DNA of 64,000 nt, taken from NCBI RefSeq assembly GCF_001280015.1, contig NZ_LGDV01000130.1:67813-131812 (forward strand), written 5' to 3'. Both the position numbers and the translations under genes were made by a program. The DNA is from Streptomyces sp. MMG1121 (GTDB lineage Bacteria > Actinomycetota > Actinomycetes > Streptomycetales > Streptomycetaceae). Positions within the stretch are counted from its first letter, which is position 1, and every line of letters starts with the position of its first letter. Below, piece after piece: positions 42,891 through 53,179 of this stretch. The notes below the pieces were generated by a model. The model did not search any database. It was not told the origin of the DNA and saw only the letters and a list, made by a program, of their open reading frames with translations.

Positions 42891-44252
42891 CTACATTCCG
42901 GCGATCAGCTTCTCGACCCGGTCGTCCACCGAGCGGAACGGGTCCTTGCACAACACGGTGCGCTGTGCCTGGTCGTTGAGCTTGAGGTGGACCCAGTCGA
43001 CCGTGAAGTCCCGGCGCTGTTCCTGGGCCCGCCGGATGAAGTCGCCGCGCAGCCGCGCCCGAGTGGTCTGCGGGGGAACCGACTTGCCCTCGAAGATCTT
43101 CAAGTCGTTGCAGATCCGTGTGGCTTGTCCCTTGCGCTCCAGCAGGTAGTACAGGCCGCGACGGCGGTGGATGTCGTGATAGGCGAGGTCTATCTGGGCG
43201 ACCCGCGGGTGCGACATGGTCATGTTGTGCTTGGCCCGGTACCGCTCGATGAGCTTGTACTTCATGACCCAGTCGATCTCGGTGGCGATCCGGTCGAGTT
43301 CCTCGGTCTCGATCGCGTCGAGGGTGCGGCCCCACAGCTCCAGGACCTGGGCGACGGTGCCGGTGCGGATGCCGCGGCGGTCGCAGAAGTCCACGGCCTT
43401 GTCGAAGTACTCGCGCTGCACCTCCAGCGCGGAGGCCTCGCGGCCGCTGGCCAGGCGCACCTTGCGCCGGCCGGTGATGTCGTGGCTGACCTCGCGGATC
43501 GCCCGGATCGGGTTCTCCAGGGTCAGGTCGCGCATCACGGTGCCCGCCTCGATCATGCGCAGCACCAGGTCGGTCGCGCCGACCTTGAGCAGCATGGTCG
43601 TCTCGGACATGTTCGAGTCGCCGACGATGACGTGCAGCCGGCGGTAGCGCTCCGCGTCCGCGTGCGGTTCGTCACGGGTGTTGATGATGGGCCTCGAACG
43701 GGTCGTCGCCGAGGAGACGCCCTCCCAGATGTGCTCGGCGCGCTGGCTGACGCAGTACACGGCGCCGCGCGGCGTCTGGAGCACCTTGCCGGCGCCGCAC
43801 AGCAGCTGCCGGGTGACCAGGAAGGGGATGAGGATGTCCGCGAGCCGGGAGAACTCCCCGTGCCGCGCCACCAGATAGTTCTCGTGGCAGCCGTAGGAGT
43901 TGCCCGCCGAGTCGGTGTTGTTCTTGAAGAGGTAGACGTCGCCTGCGATTCCCTCCTCGTGCAGGCGTCGTTCCGCGTCCACCAGGAGTCCTTCGAGAAT
44001 GCGCTCTCCGGCCTTGTCGTGGGTGACCAGTTCGATCACGTTGTCACATTCGGGTGTCGCGTATTCCGGATGTGAGCCCACGTCGAGATAGAGCCGGGCG
44101 CCGTTTCGCAGAAAGACATTGCTGCTGCGGCCCCATGACACGACACGGCGGAAGAGGTACCGCGCCACCTCGTCAGGAGACAGGCGGCGCTGTCCCCTGA
44201 ACGTGCACGTGACGCCGTACTCGTTCTCCAGCCCGAAAATGCGGCGGTCCAT
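42891..44252 (-). CDS. pafA: Proteasome accessory factor PafA (Pup ligase)
   Basis: A 453-residue carboxylate-amine ligase of the glutamine-synthetase superfamily that links the C-terminal glutamate of Pup to substrate lysines. The N-terminal IFGLENEYG motif with Glu9, the conserved [15 protein letters not shown] stretch with Asp57, [17 protein letters not shown] and [30 protein letters not shown] are all present. It starts 10 bp from the end of the MFS gene on the same strand, and is separated from the rest of the Pup system by the MFS/LacI pair. Confidence 0.97.
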   Translation of the reverse strand: MDRRIFGLENEYGVTCTFRGQRRLSPDEVARYLFRRVVSWGRSSNVFLRNGARLYLDVGSHPEYATPECDNVIELVTHDKAGERILEGLLVDAERRLHEEGIAGDVYLFKNNTDSAGNSYGCHENYLVARHGEFSRLADILIPFLVTRQLLCGAGKVLQTPRGAVYCVSQRAEHIWEGVSSATTRSRPIINTRDEPHADAERYRRLHVIVGDSNMSETTMLLKVGATDLVLRMIEAGTVMRDLTLENPIRAIREVSHDITGRRKVRLASGREASALEVQREYFDKAVDFCDRRGIRTGTVAQVLELWGRTLDAIETEELDRIATEIDWVMKYKLIERYRAKHNMTMSHPRVAQIDLAYHDIHRRRGLYYLLERKGQATRICNDLKIFEGKSVPPQTTRARLRGDFIRRAQEQRRDFTVDWVHLKLNDQAQRTVLCKDPFRSVDDRVEKLIAGM

Positions 44253-44261
44253 GACTGAACA

Positions 44262-45521
44262 TTACGCCTGATCCCCTGAGCTGAAACGGGGTTCGACAGC
44301 ACGATTTGGATCATTTTCCGATGAAGCCGCAACGACCCCGCCCCGCGCGGGAGCTGCGAGGACCCGCCCGGTGGCGAGCAGGACCAGCAGCGACACGGCC
44401 CCCGCGGCGCCGGGAACCACGAAGCCCCACACCGTGCCGCCGGCCTGGACGACGGGACCCGCGAGGCCCGTTCCGACCGAGGCGCCCACGGTGAACGTCG
44501 TCACGAGCCAGGAGAACGCCTCGGTGACGGTCCCGCTCGGCGCGTGCCGGTCCACGACGATGAACGCGCAGGCGAGACAGGGCGCGAGGAACACCCCGGC
44601 GACCACGGTGAGCAGCACCATGGGCACCGCGCCCGGAACCAGCATCAGCGGCAGGTAACACACCGCCAGAAGCGCCACGAGGTAGCGCAGTCGCCGCTCG
44701 GGCGCACCGGTCCACTGGCGGGCGCCGTACAGGGTGCCCCCGGCGAGCGCGCCGAGGCCGAGCCCGGCCATCATCCAGCCGTAGACGGTGTCACCGCCGT
44801 GTCCGTCGGCGTACGACACCGACGCGACCGTGATGGAGCCCAGCGCGATGCCGACGAACAAGAAGGCGCCGAGCAGGGCGAGCAGACCGGGTGAGCGCAG
44901 GGCGCCGAGCCAGTGGGCCTCGCGCGGGGCCGAGCGCCACGCGCGCGAGGGCGGCGAGACGACCACGGAGAGCGCGCCGAGGACACCCAGGAGGTTCAGC
45001 ACGAGCAGGGCGGCGCGCTCGTCCCACAGCGACGCGCACAGGGTCACCAGCAGCGGCCCGACGGTGAACATGACCTCCTGCGCGATGGCGTCCATGGCGT
45101 ACGCCGTGTGCACCTGCTCCTCGCGGCGCAGCACCGACGGCCACAGGGCGCGCAGGCCGCCCTCCAGGGGCGGGGTGAACAGGCCGGCCGCGGCGACGGA
45201 CACATAGGCGAGCGGCAGCGGATCGGTGCCGGAGAAGGCGAAGACGGTCATGGAGAGGGCGGCGAGGACCGCCGCGGGCAGCTGGACGCGCGGCTGGCCG
45301 TGCAGGTCCACGAGCCGGCCCAGCACCGGCTGGCCGATGGCGTTGGCGACGCCGTAGACGGCCGCGAGCGCGCCGGCGAGGCTGTAGGTGCCGCCCTCGG
45401 CGCGGACGAACAGCACCAGGGCGATCGCCGCGGTCGCATTGGGCAGCCGCCCCACCAGGGTGCCGGTGAGCAGCCGCAGCGCGTGCCGCGCCCGGAGTAT
45501 TTCCAGGTATCCCGTGGCCAT
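44262..45521 (-). CDS. MFS transporter
   Basis: A 419-residue major facilitator with about 12 hydrophobic helices and no large loops. The N-terminal LLTGTLVGRLPNATAAIALVLFV and the conserved VLGRLVDLHGQPR (motif A-like) mark an exporter of the drug or sugar type. ATG (45519-45521) has GGAGG seven bases upstream. It is divergent from a LacI-family regulator across 120 bp that contain a TACGTAT-N13-ATACGTA inverted repeat. The pair lies inside the Pup-proteasome cluster. Confidence 0.9.
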   Translation of the reverse strand: MATGYLEILRARHALRLLTGTLVGRLPNATAAIALVLFVRAEGGTYSLAGALAAVYGVANAIGQPVLGRLVDLHGQPRVQLPAAVLAALSMTVFAFSGTDPLPLAYVSVAAAGLFTPPLEGGLRALWPSVLRREEQVHTAYAMDAIAQEVMFTVGPLLVTLCASLWDERAALLVLNLLGVLGALSVVVSPPSRAWRSAPREAHWLGALRSPGLLALLGAFLFVGIALGSITVASVSYADGHGGDTVYGWMMAGLGLGALAGGTLYGARQWTGAPERRLRYLVALLAVCYLPLMLVPGAVPMVLLTVVAGVFLAPCLACAFIVVDRHAPSGTVTEAFSWLVTTFTVGASVGTGLAGPVVQAGGTVWGFVVPGAAGAVSLLVLLATGRVLAAPARGGVVAASSENDPNRAVEPRFSSGDQA

Positions 45522-45570
45522 GTGCCGTCCTCCAAAGGCTCGCCCGGGACGCCTCGACGGCCCGACGTGT

Positions 45571-45597
45571 TACGTATAACCCCTCGCTCCATACGTA
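45571..45597. promoter_or_regulatory. Probable LacI-family operator
   Basis: TACGTAT (45571-45577) and ATACGTA (45591-45597) form an inverted repeat with 13 bp between, and each arm itself contains the palindrome TACGTA. It lies between the divergent MFS and LacI genes, where a repressor would block both. Confidence 0.6.
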
Positions 45598-45641
45598 CCA
45601 TGTGCGCTGTTCACACGTCCAGACGAAGGAGCACACTCACG

Positions 45642-46658
45642 GTGGCCCCCAGCAGCACGCGCCCGACCAGCCGTGACGTCGCCCAGGCCGCCGGCGTCTC
45701 CCAGGCCGCCGTCTCCCTCGTGCTGGGCGACAAGTGGCGCGGACGCGTCTCCGCGGCCACCGCCGAGCGGGTCCGCGCGGCCGCACGGGACCTCGGCTAC
45801 CGCCCCAACCTCGCCGCCCGCAACCTCCGCCTCGGCCGCACCCGCACGGTCCTGCTCGTCGTCCCCGCCCTGACGACGGAGTTCTTCGCGGGCGTCTACA
45901 CGGGCGCCGCGCGCGTGGCGGCCGCCAACGGCTTCGGCGTCGTCCTGTACCCCTCCCCCGAGGGCATCGGCCCGGCCCGCGACCCCTTCGCCTCCGCGCA
46001 GGCCGCCCTGGACGGCGTGATCGCCTCCTCCATGGCCGCCGACGCCCTCACCGCGATCCGCGGCGACCAGCTGCCCCTGGTCATGCTGGACAGCGACCCG
46101 GACGGCAGCCTGGGCGCGGCCACCGTCAACCTGGACATCGCCGACGGCGTCCGCCAGGTCACCGACCATCTGCTGGGCCTCGGCCACCGCCGCGTGCTCC
46201 ACCTCGCGGCGGACGTGCCCTCCTGGACCTTCGAGCTGCGCATACGGGAGCTGGCCGCACGCATGGCGGCCGTGCCCGGCACCGAGGTCCGCACCGCCCG
46301 CGCCCCCATCTCCATCGAGGGCGCCCTGGCCGCGACGGAGGCCGCCCTCGGCGCGCCGGGCCCCCGCCCCACCGCCGTGGTGTGCGACGACGACAAACTC
46401 GCCGCCGGTGCCTACAAGGCCGCGCGCCGCCTCGGCCTGCGCATCCCGGACGACATCTCGGTCACCGGCCTCGACGACCTCGCCCTGGCGACCGCTCTGG
46501 ACCCCGAGCTGACGACGGTACGACTGGACGCCGAGCTCTTCGGCGAACGCGGCATGCGGGCCCTGCTGGCCGTCCTGGAGGGCGGTGTACCCGAGGGCGG
46601 GGACATCCCGGTGGAACTCGTCGTCCGAGGCTCCACGGGGCCGCCACGGGGCCGCTAG
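45642..46658 (+). CDS. LacI-family transcriptional regulator
   Basis: A 338-residue repressor: the N-terminal LacI helix-turn-helix with hinge (about 8-62: TSRDVAQAAGVSQAAVSLVLGD, VRAAARDLGYRPNLAARNL) and a periplasmic-binding-protein-like effector domain (about 68-335) ending in TVRLDAELFGERGMRALL. The effector is probably a sugar or nucleoside. It starts at GTG 45642 (AAGGAG about 11 bases upstream); an ATG at 45600 would lengthen the product by 14 residues. The divergent MFS gene is the likely target. Confidence 0.92.
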   Translation: MAPSSTRPTSRDVAQAAGVSQAAVSLVLGDKWRGRVSAATAERVRAAARDLGYRPNLAARNLRLGRTRTVLLVVPALTTEFFAGVYTGAARVAAANGFGVVLYPSPEGIGPARDPFASAQAALDGVIASSMAADALTAIRGDQLPLVMLDSDPDGSLGAATVNLDIADGVRQVTDHLLGLGHRRVLHLAADVPSWTFELRIRELAARMAAVPGTEVRTARAPISIEGALAATEAALGAPGPRPTAVVCDDDKLAAGAYKAARRLGLRIPDDISVTGLDDLALATALDPELTTVRLDAELFGERGMRALLAVLEGGVPEGGDIPVELVVRGSTGPPRGR

Positions 46659-46664
46659 GCGCGG

Positions 46665-47150
46665 GCAACGGATCGCTGGCTCGGCCAACGGTTCGCTGAG
46701 CGTTGCCGCTGGTTTGCTGGGTGCTGACACGGGATCGCCGGGCGCGCGGGCCGCGGGCTCAGTGGCTCGGCCACCGCTTCCCTGGCTCGGCCGCCGGTTC
46801 CCTCAGTGCTGCCACAGGATCACTGGGCGCACGGGCCACTGGCTCACCGGTTCCCCTGGCTCGGCCGCCGGCTCACTGGCCGCGGCCACCAGTTCCCTGG
46901 CTCGGCCTGCGGTTCGCTGAGCGCAGCCATGGGTTCGCCGGGCGCTGACACGGGATCGCCAGGCAAGACCACCGGCCCACTTGGCGCGGGCACCGACGGG
47001 CTGACCGCGGCCACCGCTCCCCTGGCCGCGGACGCCGGTTCGCTGGTGCGGCACCGGCTCACCGGGCACGGCCCACGGTCCCCTGCCTCGACCGCCGGTT
47101 CGCTGGAGGCGGCTACCGGTAGCCGGGCGCAGCCACCGGTAGCCGGGCGG
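46665..47150. repeat. Degenerate 20-21 bp tandem repeat array
   Basis: About 22 imperfect copies of a unit close to CCACCGGTTCGCTGGGCGCGG fill the gap after the LacI gene. The GGTTCGCTG/GGATCGCCG core recurs at 46670, 46690, 46711, 46732, then through to 47118 and 47138 with spacings mostly of 20-21 bp. No stop-free reading frame with a ribosome site spans it, and copies differ at several positions, so it looks like an old, decaying minisatellite between two operons. Confidence 0.8.
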
Positions 47151-47370
47151 ACGGCTCGGCATCGGAGCCGCGGCGGAGTCGGGCGCTGTGCTGCGGCGGT
47201 CAGACCGTCAGGGCCTCCGGAGCCTGCTGGCGGCAGTCGGCGGCCGGGCGTCGGCTGCCTCGGCCGCGGTGGGGCGACGAGTCGCAGGAGCGCGTGGCCG
47301 TGCAGGGCGCCCGCGGGGGTCGTGACCGGGCGAGCCGCGCTCCCGGTCAGCCGCTCGGCCGGAAGAGCCC
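47151..47370. other. Intergenic sequence after the repeat array
   Basis: About 220 bp of GC-rich sequence with no credible gene. It follows the repeat array and precedes the prcA terminator. Confidence 0.5.
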
Positions 47371-47404
47371 GTGTGCCCCAGCCGGAACAGCGGCCGGGGC
47401 ACAC
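47371..47404 (-). terminator. Terminator of the prcB-prcA operon
   Basis: GTGTGCCCC pairs with GGGGCACAC, extended by GCCG/CGGC after one mismatch (13 bp in all), around a 6-nt loop. It starts 22 nt past the prcA stop. Confidence 0.8.
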
Positions 47405-47426
47405 ATGAGCGGGAGGGGGCGGCGGG

Positions 47427-48167
47427 TCACTCCTCCTCGTCGGAGCTCTCCGCCTCGGTGGCCGCGCCGTTCTCCTCGAGGAGGCGGGCGAGCTGACGGC
47501 CGACGATGCGCTTGAACTTGCGCTTCTGCGGGCGCGTACGGTCCAGCACCGCGACCTCCATGCGCTCGGCGGGAATCTCCCGCTGGGTGCCGTTGGACTC
47601 GCGGGACAGGGCCTGCACGGCCAGCTTCAGCGCCTCGGCCAGCGTCATGCCGTCCTGGTGGCGCTGGTCCAGATAGTTGCTGATCAGCTCTGCGTTGCCG
47701 CCGACCGCGACCGAGCCGTGCTCGTCCACGATGGAACCGTCGTGCGGCAGCCGGTAGATCTGGTCACCCTCGGGGGTCTCCCCCACCTCGGCGACGACCA
47801 GCTCCACCTCGTACGGCTTCTCGGCCGCCGAGGAGAAGATCGTGCCCAGCGTCTGGGCGTAGACGTTGGCGAGGCCGCGGGCGGTGACGTCGTCGCGGTC
47901 GTAGGTGTAACCGCGCAGGTCGGCGTAGCGCACGCCGCCGATGCGCAGGTTCTCGTACTCGTTGTACTTGCCGGCGGCCGCGAAGCCGATCCGGTCGTAG
48001 ATCTCGCTGAACTTGTGCAGCGCGCGGGACGGGTTCTCGCCGACGAACACGATGCCGTCGGCGTACTGCAGCACGACGAGACTGCGGCCGCGGGCGATGC
48101 CCTTGCGGGCGTACTCGGCCCGGTCGGCCATGGCCTGCTGGGGTGAGACATAGAACGGCGTCGACAC
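47427..48167 (-). CDS. prcA: 20S proteasome alpha subunit
   Basis: A 246-residue alpha-type proteasome subunit with the N-terminal helix region ([23 protein letters not shown]), [15 protein letters not shown] and [24 protein letters not shown], ending in a Glu-rich tail. It forms the outer rings and docks the Arc ATPase through its N-termini. The catalytic threonine is absent, as expected. Start GTG 48165-48167; prcB precedes it by 63 bp. The order prcB-prcA is the actinobacterial norm. Confidence 0.97.
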   Translation of the reverse strand: MSTPFYVSPQQAMADRAEYARKGIARGRSLVVLQYADGIVFVGENPSRALHKFSEIYDRIGFAAAGKYNEYENLRIGGVRYADLRGYTYDRDDVTARGLANVYAQTLGTIFSSAAEKPYEVELVVAEVGETPEGDQIYRLPHDGSIVDEHGSVAVGGNAELISNYLDQRHQDGMTLAEALKLAVQALSRESNGTQREIPAERMEVAVLDRTRPQKRKFKRIVGRQLARLLEENGAATEAESSDEEE

Positions 48168-48230
48168 CGGTTATCCGTCCCTTTCTGTCATGGTCACTGG
48201 ATCACCTTGATAAAGAACCGGGGCCCGCGC

Positions 48231-49076
48231 TCAGAGCAGGGCGGCCTTGGGCCCGTCGGGCTCCTCCAGGCGGCGCTGGAGCACCGCGCGGGAGAGCTCC
48301 GAGGACTCGTCGTCGGTGAGCCGGCGGAAGCCGTCCTCGGTGATCACGGTGATGATCGGGTAGATCCGGCGGGCGACATCGGGACCACCGGTCGCCGAGT
48401 CGTCGTCTGCCGCGTCATAGAGGGCCTGGACCACCAGCGTGGTGGCCTGCTCCTCGGACAGGTCGGCACGGAACAGCTTCTTCATCGCCCCGCGCGCGAA
48501 GATCGAGCCGGAGCCCGTCGCCGCGAAGTTGTGCTCCTCGCTGCGGCCGCCCGTCACGTCGTACGAGAAGATGCGCCCCCTGTCCCGGTCCAGGTCGTAC
48601 CCGGCGAAGAGGGGCACCACGGCCAGGCCCTGCATGGCCATGCCGAGGTTGGAACGGATCATCGTCGACAGCCGGTTCGCCTTGCCCTCCAGGGACAGCT
48701 GGGCGCCCTCGACCTTCTCGAAGTGCTCCAGCTCCAACTGGAAGAGCTTGACCATCTCGACGGCCAGGCCGGCGGTGCCGGCGATGCCGACCGCCGAGTA
48801 CTCGTCCGCCGGGAAGACCTTCTCGATGTCCCGCTGGGCGATGACGTTGCCCATCGTCGCCCGCCGGTCACCGGCCAGCACGACGCCTCCGGGGAAGGTG
48901 ACGGCGACGATCGTCGTCCCGTGCGGCGCCTCGATGACGCCCTGCATGGGCGGCAGCTGCCGGTTGCCGGGCAGCAGCTCTGGCTGGTGCTCGGAGAGGA
49001 AGTCCATGAAGGAGGAGGAGCCTGGCGTCAGGAAGGCAGCTGGTAGACGCCCTGTGCCACGAGTATTGGCTTCCAC
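48231..49076 (-). CDS. prcB: 20S proteasome beta subunit
   Basis: A 281-residue beta-type subunit. A propeptide (about 1-53) is removed to expose the catalytic Thr54 in [22 protein letters not shown] and [13 protein letters not shown] are further family segments. The mature subunit forms the proteolytic chamber. The GTG at 49076 has GGAAGGA five bases upstream; the reading frame extends to 49139, but those residues are not family-like. A hairpin at 49171-49205 separates it from pup. Confidence 0.97.
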   Translation of the reverse strand: MEANTRGTGRLPAAFLTPGSSSFMDFLSEHQPELLPGNRQLPPMQGVIEAPHGTTIVAVTFPGGVVLAGDRRATMGNVIAQRDIEKVFPADEYSAVGIAGTAGLAVEMVKLFQLELEHFEKVEGAQLSLEGKANRLSTMIRSNLGMAMQGLAVVPLFAGYDLDRDRGRIFSYDVTGGRSEEHNFAATGSGSIFARGAMKKLFRADLSEEQATTLVVQALYDAADDDSATGGPDVARRIYPIITVITEDGFRRLTDDESSELSRAVLQRRLEEPDGPKAALL

Positions 49077-49170
49077 GAGTTTCCTTCCAAGTAAGCGATA
49101 TGCCACGGACCCTACCCGGGTCGTGACGGTGATCCACATGCCCGGACGGAGCCGTTGACGGAAACGAAGA

Positions 49171-49205
49171 CTGCTCGCGGCCCGGACTCCTCCGGCCGCG
49201 AGCAG
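49171..49205 (-). terminator. Hairpin between pup and prcB
   Basis: A 12-bp perfect stem (CTGCTCGCGGCC with GGCCGCGAGCAG) closes an 11-nt loop. It lies about 73 nt past the pup stop and about 95 nt before prcB, so it may limit read-through from pup into the proteasome core genes. Confidence 0.75.
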
Positions 49206-49277
49206 CGCTCCGTCGTCCGCTCATCGGCCACTCACGTCCCCCACGCCCTCGAACCGCTGATTCGAAGGAAGGGCGGT

Positions 49278-49496
49278 TTACTGCCCGCCCTTTTGAACGA
49301 AGGACCTCACGAAGTCCTCGGCGTTCTCCTCCAGGACGTCGTCGATCTCGTCCAGGACGGAGTCCACGTCGTCGGACAGCTTCTCGTGCCGCTCCTTGAG
49401 GTCGCCCTGGGCCTGCGCGTCCTGCGCCTGCTCCTCGACTTCCTCGGTGGAGCGTGTGGCCTTCTGCTGGCCGCCGCCGGTGTCCTTGGTTGCCAT
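49278..49496 (-). CDS. pup: Prokaryotic ubiquitin-like protein Pup
   Basis: A 72-residue, acidic, mostly disordered protein ending in Gly-Gly-Gln, the form that Dop must deamidate to Gly-Gly-Glu before PafA can ligate it. The central coiled-coil-forming part (about 25-60) binds the N-terminal coiled coil of Arc. The start MATKDTGGGQQKATRS is typical. It is 172 bp downstream of dop, and the next gene is prcB. Confidence 0.97.
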   Translation of the reverse strand: MATKDTGGGQQKATRSTEEVEEQAQDAQAQGDLKERHEKLSDDVDSVLDEIDDVLEENAEDFVRSFVQKGGQ

Positions 49497-49668
49497 AACC
49501 CTCACCCCGCTCAGTTCGCCTGTCGATCGGTGATGATCAGACCCTACAAGCCGGGTCCGACATCGGCCCCGCAGTTTCCACAACGTGCGGGGGCCACCTC
49601 GATGATTCCCGGACGGTGGGATTTCCACCCTGCCCGCCCGGGGCGGTACGGGTGCCCGCGAGCCGCGC

Positions 49669-51180
49669 TCAGCTGCCCGACAGGACCCTGACCAGGTCTT
49701 CCGCCGTGCGGCAGCGGTCCAGCAGCTCCTTGACGTGATTTCGCGTTCCGCGTAGCGGTTCCAGGGTTGGGACGCGCTGGAGCGAATCACGGCCGGGGAG
49801 GTCGAAGATGACCGAGTCCCAGGAGGCCGCCGCCACGTCGTCCGCGTACTGCTCCAGGCAGCGACCGCGGAAGTACGCACGCGTGTCCTCCGGCGGCTTC
49901 GTACGCGCCCGGTCGACCTCGGTCTCGTCCAGCAGCCGCTTCATACGGCCGCGGGCCACCAGACGGTTGTAGAGACCCTTCTCGGCGCGGACGTCGGCGT
50001 ACTGGAGGTCGACCAGGTGCAGCCGGGCGGCGTCCCAGTCGAGGCCGTCGCGTCGGCGGTAGCCCTCCATCAGCTCCCGCTTGGCGACCCAGTCCAGCTC
50101 GCCGGCCAGGCTCATCGGGTCGTTCTCGAGCCGGTTGAGAGTGTCCTCCCAGCGGACCAGGACGTCCTTGGTCTGCTCGTCCGCGTCCGCGCCGTACCGC
50201 TCCTCCACGTACTTGCGTGACAGCTCGAAGTACTCCATCTGCAACTGGACCGCGGTGAGTGTGCGGCCGCTGCGGAGCGTGACCAGGCGCTTGAGGCCGG
50301 GGTCGTGGGAGACCTGGTGGAGGGTGCGGACGGGCTGGTCGACCGCCAGGTCAACCGCGATGAAGCCGTCCTCGATCATGGACAGGACCAGGGCGGTCGT
50401 GCCCAGCTTGAGGTACGTCGAGATCTCCGACAGATTGGCGTCGCCGATGATCACGTGGAGGCGGCGGTACTTCTCGGCGTCGGCGTGGGGCTCGTCCCGG
50501 GTGTTGATGATGGGGCGCTTCAGCGTCGTCTCCAGGCCGACCTCGACCTCGAAGTAGTCCGCGCGCTGGCTGAGCTGGAAGCCGTGCTCGTGCCCGTCCT
50601 GGCCGATGCCGACGCGGCCCGCTCCGGCGAAGACCTGGCGGGAGACGAAGAAGGGCGTCAGATGCCGCACGATGTCCGAGAAGGGGGTCTCCCGCTTCAT
50701 CAGGTAGTTCTCGTGCGTCCCGTAGGAGGCGCCCTTGTTGTCGGTGTTGTTCTTGTAGAGGTGGATCGGCTGGGCGCCGGGGAGCTGCGCGGCACGCTCG
50801 GCGGCCTCGGCCATGATCCGCTCGCCGGCCTTGTCCCACAGGACGGCGTCGCGCGGGTTGGTCACCTCGGGGGCGCTGTATTCCGGGTGGGCGTGGTCGA
50901 CGTACAGACGCGCGCCGTTGGTGAGGATCACGTTGGCGAGGCCGATGTCCTCGTCGGTGAGCTGGCTGGAGTCGGCGGCCTCCCGGGCGAGGTCGAAGCC
51001 TCGCGCGTCCCGCAGCGGATTCTCCTCCTCGAAGTCCCACCGGGCCCGGCGGGCCCGGTGCATCGCCGCCGCGTAGGCGTTGACGATCTGGGACGAGGTG
51101 AGCATGGCATTGGCATTGGGGTGGCCGGGGACGGAGATCCCGTACTCCGTCTCGATGCCCATTACTCGCCGTACGGTCAT
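49669..51180 (-). CDS. dop: Pup deamidase/depupylase Dop
   Basis: A 503-residue homologue of PafA that deamidates the C-terminal glutamine of Pup and removes Pup from substrates. The start [14 protein letters not shown], the catalytic Asp95 in [33 protein letters not shown] and [30 protein letters not shown] are present; the Dop-specific insertion ([21 protein letters not shown]) distinguishes it from PafA. The ATG (51178-51180) has AAGGAGG five bases upstream. It is transcribed toward pup. Confidence 0.97.
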   Translation of the reverse strand: MTVRRVMGIETEYGISVPGHPNANAMLTSSQIVNAYAAAMHRARRARWDFEEENPLRDARGFDLAREAADSSQLTDEDIGLANVILTNGARLYVDHAHPEYSAPEVTNPRDAVLWDKAGERIMAEAAERAAQLPGAQPIHLYKNNTDNKGASYGTHENYLMKRETPFSDIVRHLTPFFVSRQVFAGAGRVGIGQDGHEHGFQLSQRADYFEVEVGLETTLKRPIINTRDEPHADAEKYRRLHVIIGDANLSEISTYLKLGTTALVLSMIEDGFIAVDLAVDQPVRTLHQVSHDPGLKRLVTLRSGRTLTAVQLQMEYFELSRKYVEERYGADADEQTKDVLVRWEDTLNRLENDPMSLAGELDWVAKRELMEGYRRRDGLDWDAARLHLVDLQYADVRAEKGLYNRLVARGRMKRLLDETEVDRARTKPPEDTRAYFRGRCLEQYADDVAAASWDSVIFDLPGRDSLQRVPTLEPLRGTRNHVKELLDRCRTAEDLVRVLSGS

Positions 51181-51360
51181 GCGGCCCTCCTTGCCCGGCG
51201 GCACCCTCGGTCGTGGGCACCGCTCAAGTACCGCTGGCGCTCCGGTGCGTATGCGGTGCCCGTCCCCGCACTGCGCGACTCGGCGGTAGGAACGAGCCTA
51301 GAACGCCTTTGCGCTGGTGGGGAGATCATTTGCGTCATTGCCTGCTCCGGTCGTGGCCAG

Positions 51361-51403
51361 AAAAACAGAGGCTGCGGGTACCCCGGTGAGGGCACCCGCA
51401 GCC
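51361..51403 (-). terminator. Intrinsic terminator of arc
   Basis: GGCTGCGGGT (51370-51379) pairs with ACCCGCAGCC (51394-51403), with inner C/G pairs, and is followed on the transcript by CTCTGTTTTTCT. The T5 run is unusual in this window and makes this a classical intrinsic terminator 10 nt past the arc stop. Confidence 0.9.
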
Positions 51404-51412
51404 GCCCTGCTT

Positions 51413-53179
51413 TTACAGGTACTGACCGGTGTTCGCCACCGTGTCGATGGAGCGTCCGGTGTCCGCGCCCTGCTTTCCGGTGATGAGCGTACGGATGTAC
51501 ACGATCCGCTCGCCCTTCTTTCCGGAGATCCGGGCCCAGTCGTCGGGGTTGGTGGTGTTGGGCAGGTCCTCGTTCTCCTTGAACTCGTCCACGCAGGCCT
51601 GAAGCAGGTGGGAGACGCGAAGACCCTTCTGGCTCTTCTCCAGGAAGTCCTTGATCGCCATCTTCTTGGCGCGTCCGACGATGTTCTCGATCATGGCGCC
51701 GGAATTGAAGTCCTTGAAGTAGAGGACTTCCTTGTCGCCATTGGCGTAGGTGACCTCCAGGAAGCGGTTCTCCTCGGATTCGGCGTACATGTGCTCGACC
51801 GCCGTCTGGATCATGCTCTGGACGGTGGTGGTCTTGTCGCCGCCGTGCTCGCCGAGGTCGTCCGGGTGCAGCGGGAGCCGCTCGGTGAGGTACTTGCCGA
51901 AGATGTCCTTGGCCGCCTCGGCGTCCGGCCGCTCGATCTTGATCTTCACGTCGAGCCGGCCGGGCCGCAGGATGGCCGGGTCGATCATGTCCTCGCGGTT
52001 GGAGGCGCCGATCACGACCACGTTCTGCAGGCCCTCGACACCGTCGATCTCGGCGAGCAGCTGCGGGACGATGGTGTTCTCCACGTCCGAGCTGACGCCG
52101 GATCCGCGGGTGCGGAAGAGGGACTCCATCTCGTCGAAGAAGACGATGACGGGGGTGCCCTCACTGGCCTTCTCACGCGCACGCTGGAAGACGAGCCGGA
52201 TCTGCCGCTCGGTCTCGCCGACGTACTTGTTGAGCAGTTCGGGGCCCTTGATGTTCAGGAAGAAGCTCTTGCCCGCGGCCTGGCCGGTGACCTCGGCGAC
52301 CTTCTTGGCCAGCGAGTTCGCGACGGCCTTGGCGATCAGCGTCTTGCCGCAGCCGGGCGGGCCGTAGAGCAGGACGCCCTTGGGCGGGCGCAGCTCGTGC
52401 TCCTTGAACAGGTCGGGGTAGAGGTACGGCAGCTCGACCGCGTCGCGGATGGCCTCGATCTGGTTGCCGAGGCCGCCGATCTGCTCGTAGCCGATGTCCG
52501 GGACCTCTTCGAGGACGAGTTCCTCGACCTCGCTCTTGGGCACGACCTCGTAGACATAGCCGGAGCGGGGTTCGAGCAGCAGGGCGTCGCCGGGGCGGAT
52601 GGTGACGTCCAGCAGCGGCTCGGCGAGCCGCACCACCCGCTCCTCGTCGGTGTGCCCCAGCACGAGGGCGCGCTCGCCGTCCTCGAGGATCTCCTTGAGG
52701 GTGACGATGTCGCCGACGCTCTCGTACTCCATGGCCTCGACCACGTTGAGCGCTTCGTTGAGCATGACTTCCTGGCCGCGCCGCAGATCGTCGAGGTCGA
52801 CGCTTGGGCTGACGTTCACCCGGAGTTTGCGGCCGCCAGTGAAGATGTCGGCGGTGCCGTCCTCGTTGGCCTGCAGGAAGACTCCGAAGCCGGCCGGCGG
52901 CTGGGCGAGCCGGTCGACCTCTTCCTTGAGGGCCACGATCTGGTCGCGGGCCTCTCGGAGGGTGTTGGCCAGTCGTTCGTTCTGGGCGGACACGCCGGCC
53001 AGGTTGGTCTGCAGCTCGACGATCCGCTCTTCGAGAATCCTCGTGTGTCGCGGAGAGTCGGCGAGCTTGCGTCGCAGGACGGCGATCTCCTGCTCAAGGT
53101 AGGCGATCTGCCCGGACGGGTCGTCGGACCCTCGTCCCGGGCGGATGCCGCGGTTCATGTCGTCGTCGTGGGCTGCCAC
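51413..53179 (-). CDS. arc: Proteasome-associated AAA+ ATPase Arc (Mpa)
   Basis: A 588-residue AAA+ unfoldase for pupylated proteins. An N-terminal coiled coil (about 24-92) captures Pup, then OB-like domains (about 95-215), a Walker A motif GPPGCGKT at 273-280, Walker B FFDE at 347-350, and a C-terminal QYL tail that docks onto the 20S core. The GTG start (53177-53179, [11 protein letters not shown]) has GGAGG upstream; a TTG six codons earlier is possible. It is a separate unit from dop, with its own terminator. Confidence 0.97.
   Translation of the reverse strand: MAAHDDDMNRGIRPGRGSDDPSGQIAYLEQEIAVLRRKLADSPRHTRILEERIVELQTNLAGVSAQNERLANTLREARDQIVALKEEVDRLAQPPAGFGVFLQANEDGTADIFTGGRKLRVNVSPSVDLDDLRRGQEVMLNEALNVVEAMEYESVGDIVTLKEILEDGERALVLGHTDEERVVRLAEPLLDVTIRPGDALLLEPRSGYVYEVVPKSEVEELVLEEVPDIGYEQIGGLGNQIEAIRDAVELPYLYPDLFKEHELRPPKGVLLYGPPGCGKTLIAKAVANSLAKKVAEVTGQAAGKSFFLNIKGPELLNKYVGETERQIRLVFQRAREKASEGTPVIVFFDEMESLFRTRGSGVSSDVENTIVPQLLAEIDGVEGLQNVVVIGASNREDMIDPAILRPGRLDVKIKIERPDAEAAKDIFGKYLTERLPLHPDDLGEHGGDKTTTVQSMIQTAVEHMYAESEENRFLEVTYANGDKEVLYFKDFNSGAMIENIVGRAKKMAIKDFLEKSQKGLRVSHLLQACVDEFKENEDLPNTTNPDDWARISGKKGERIVYIRTLITGKQGADTGRSIDTVANTGQYL

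Noticed and set aside
46665..47150. CRISPR array or coding repeat protein in the lacI-prcA gap
   Set aside because: The units are contiguous without unique spacers and drift between 19 and 25 bp, so neither a CRISPR array nor a constant-frame repeat protein is supported.
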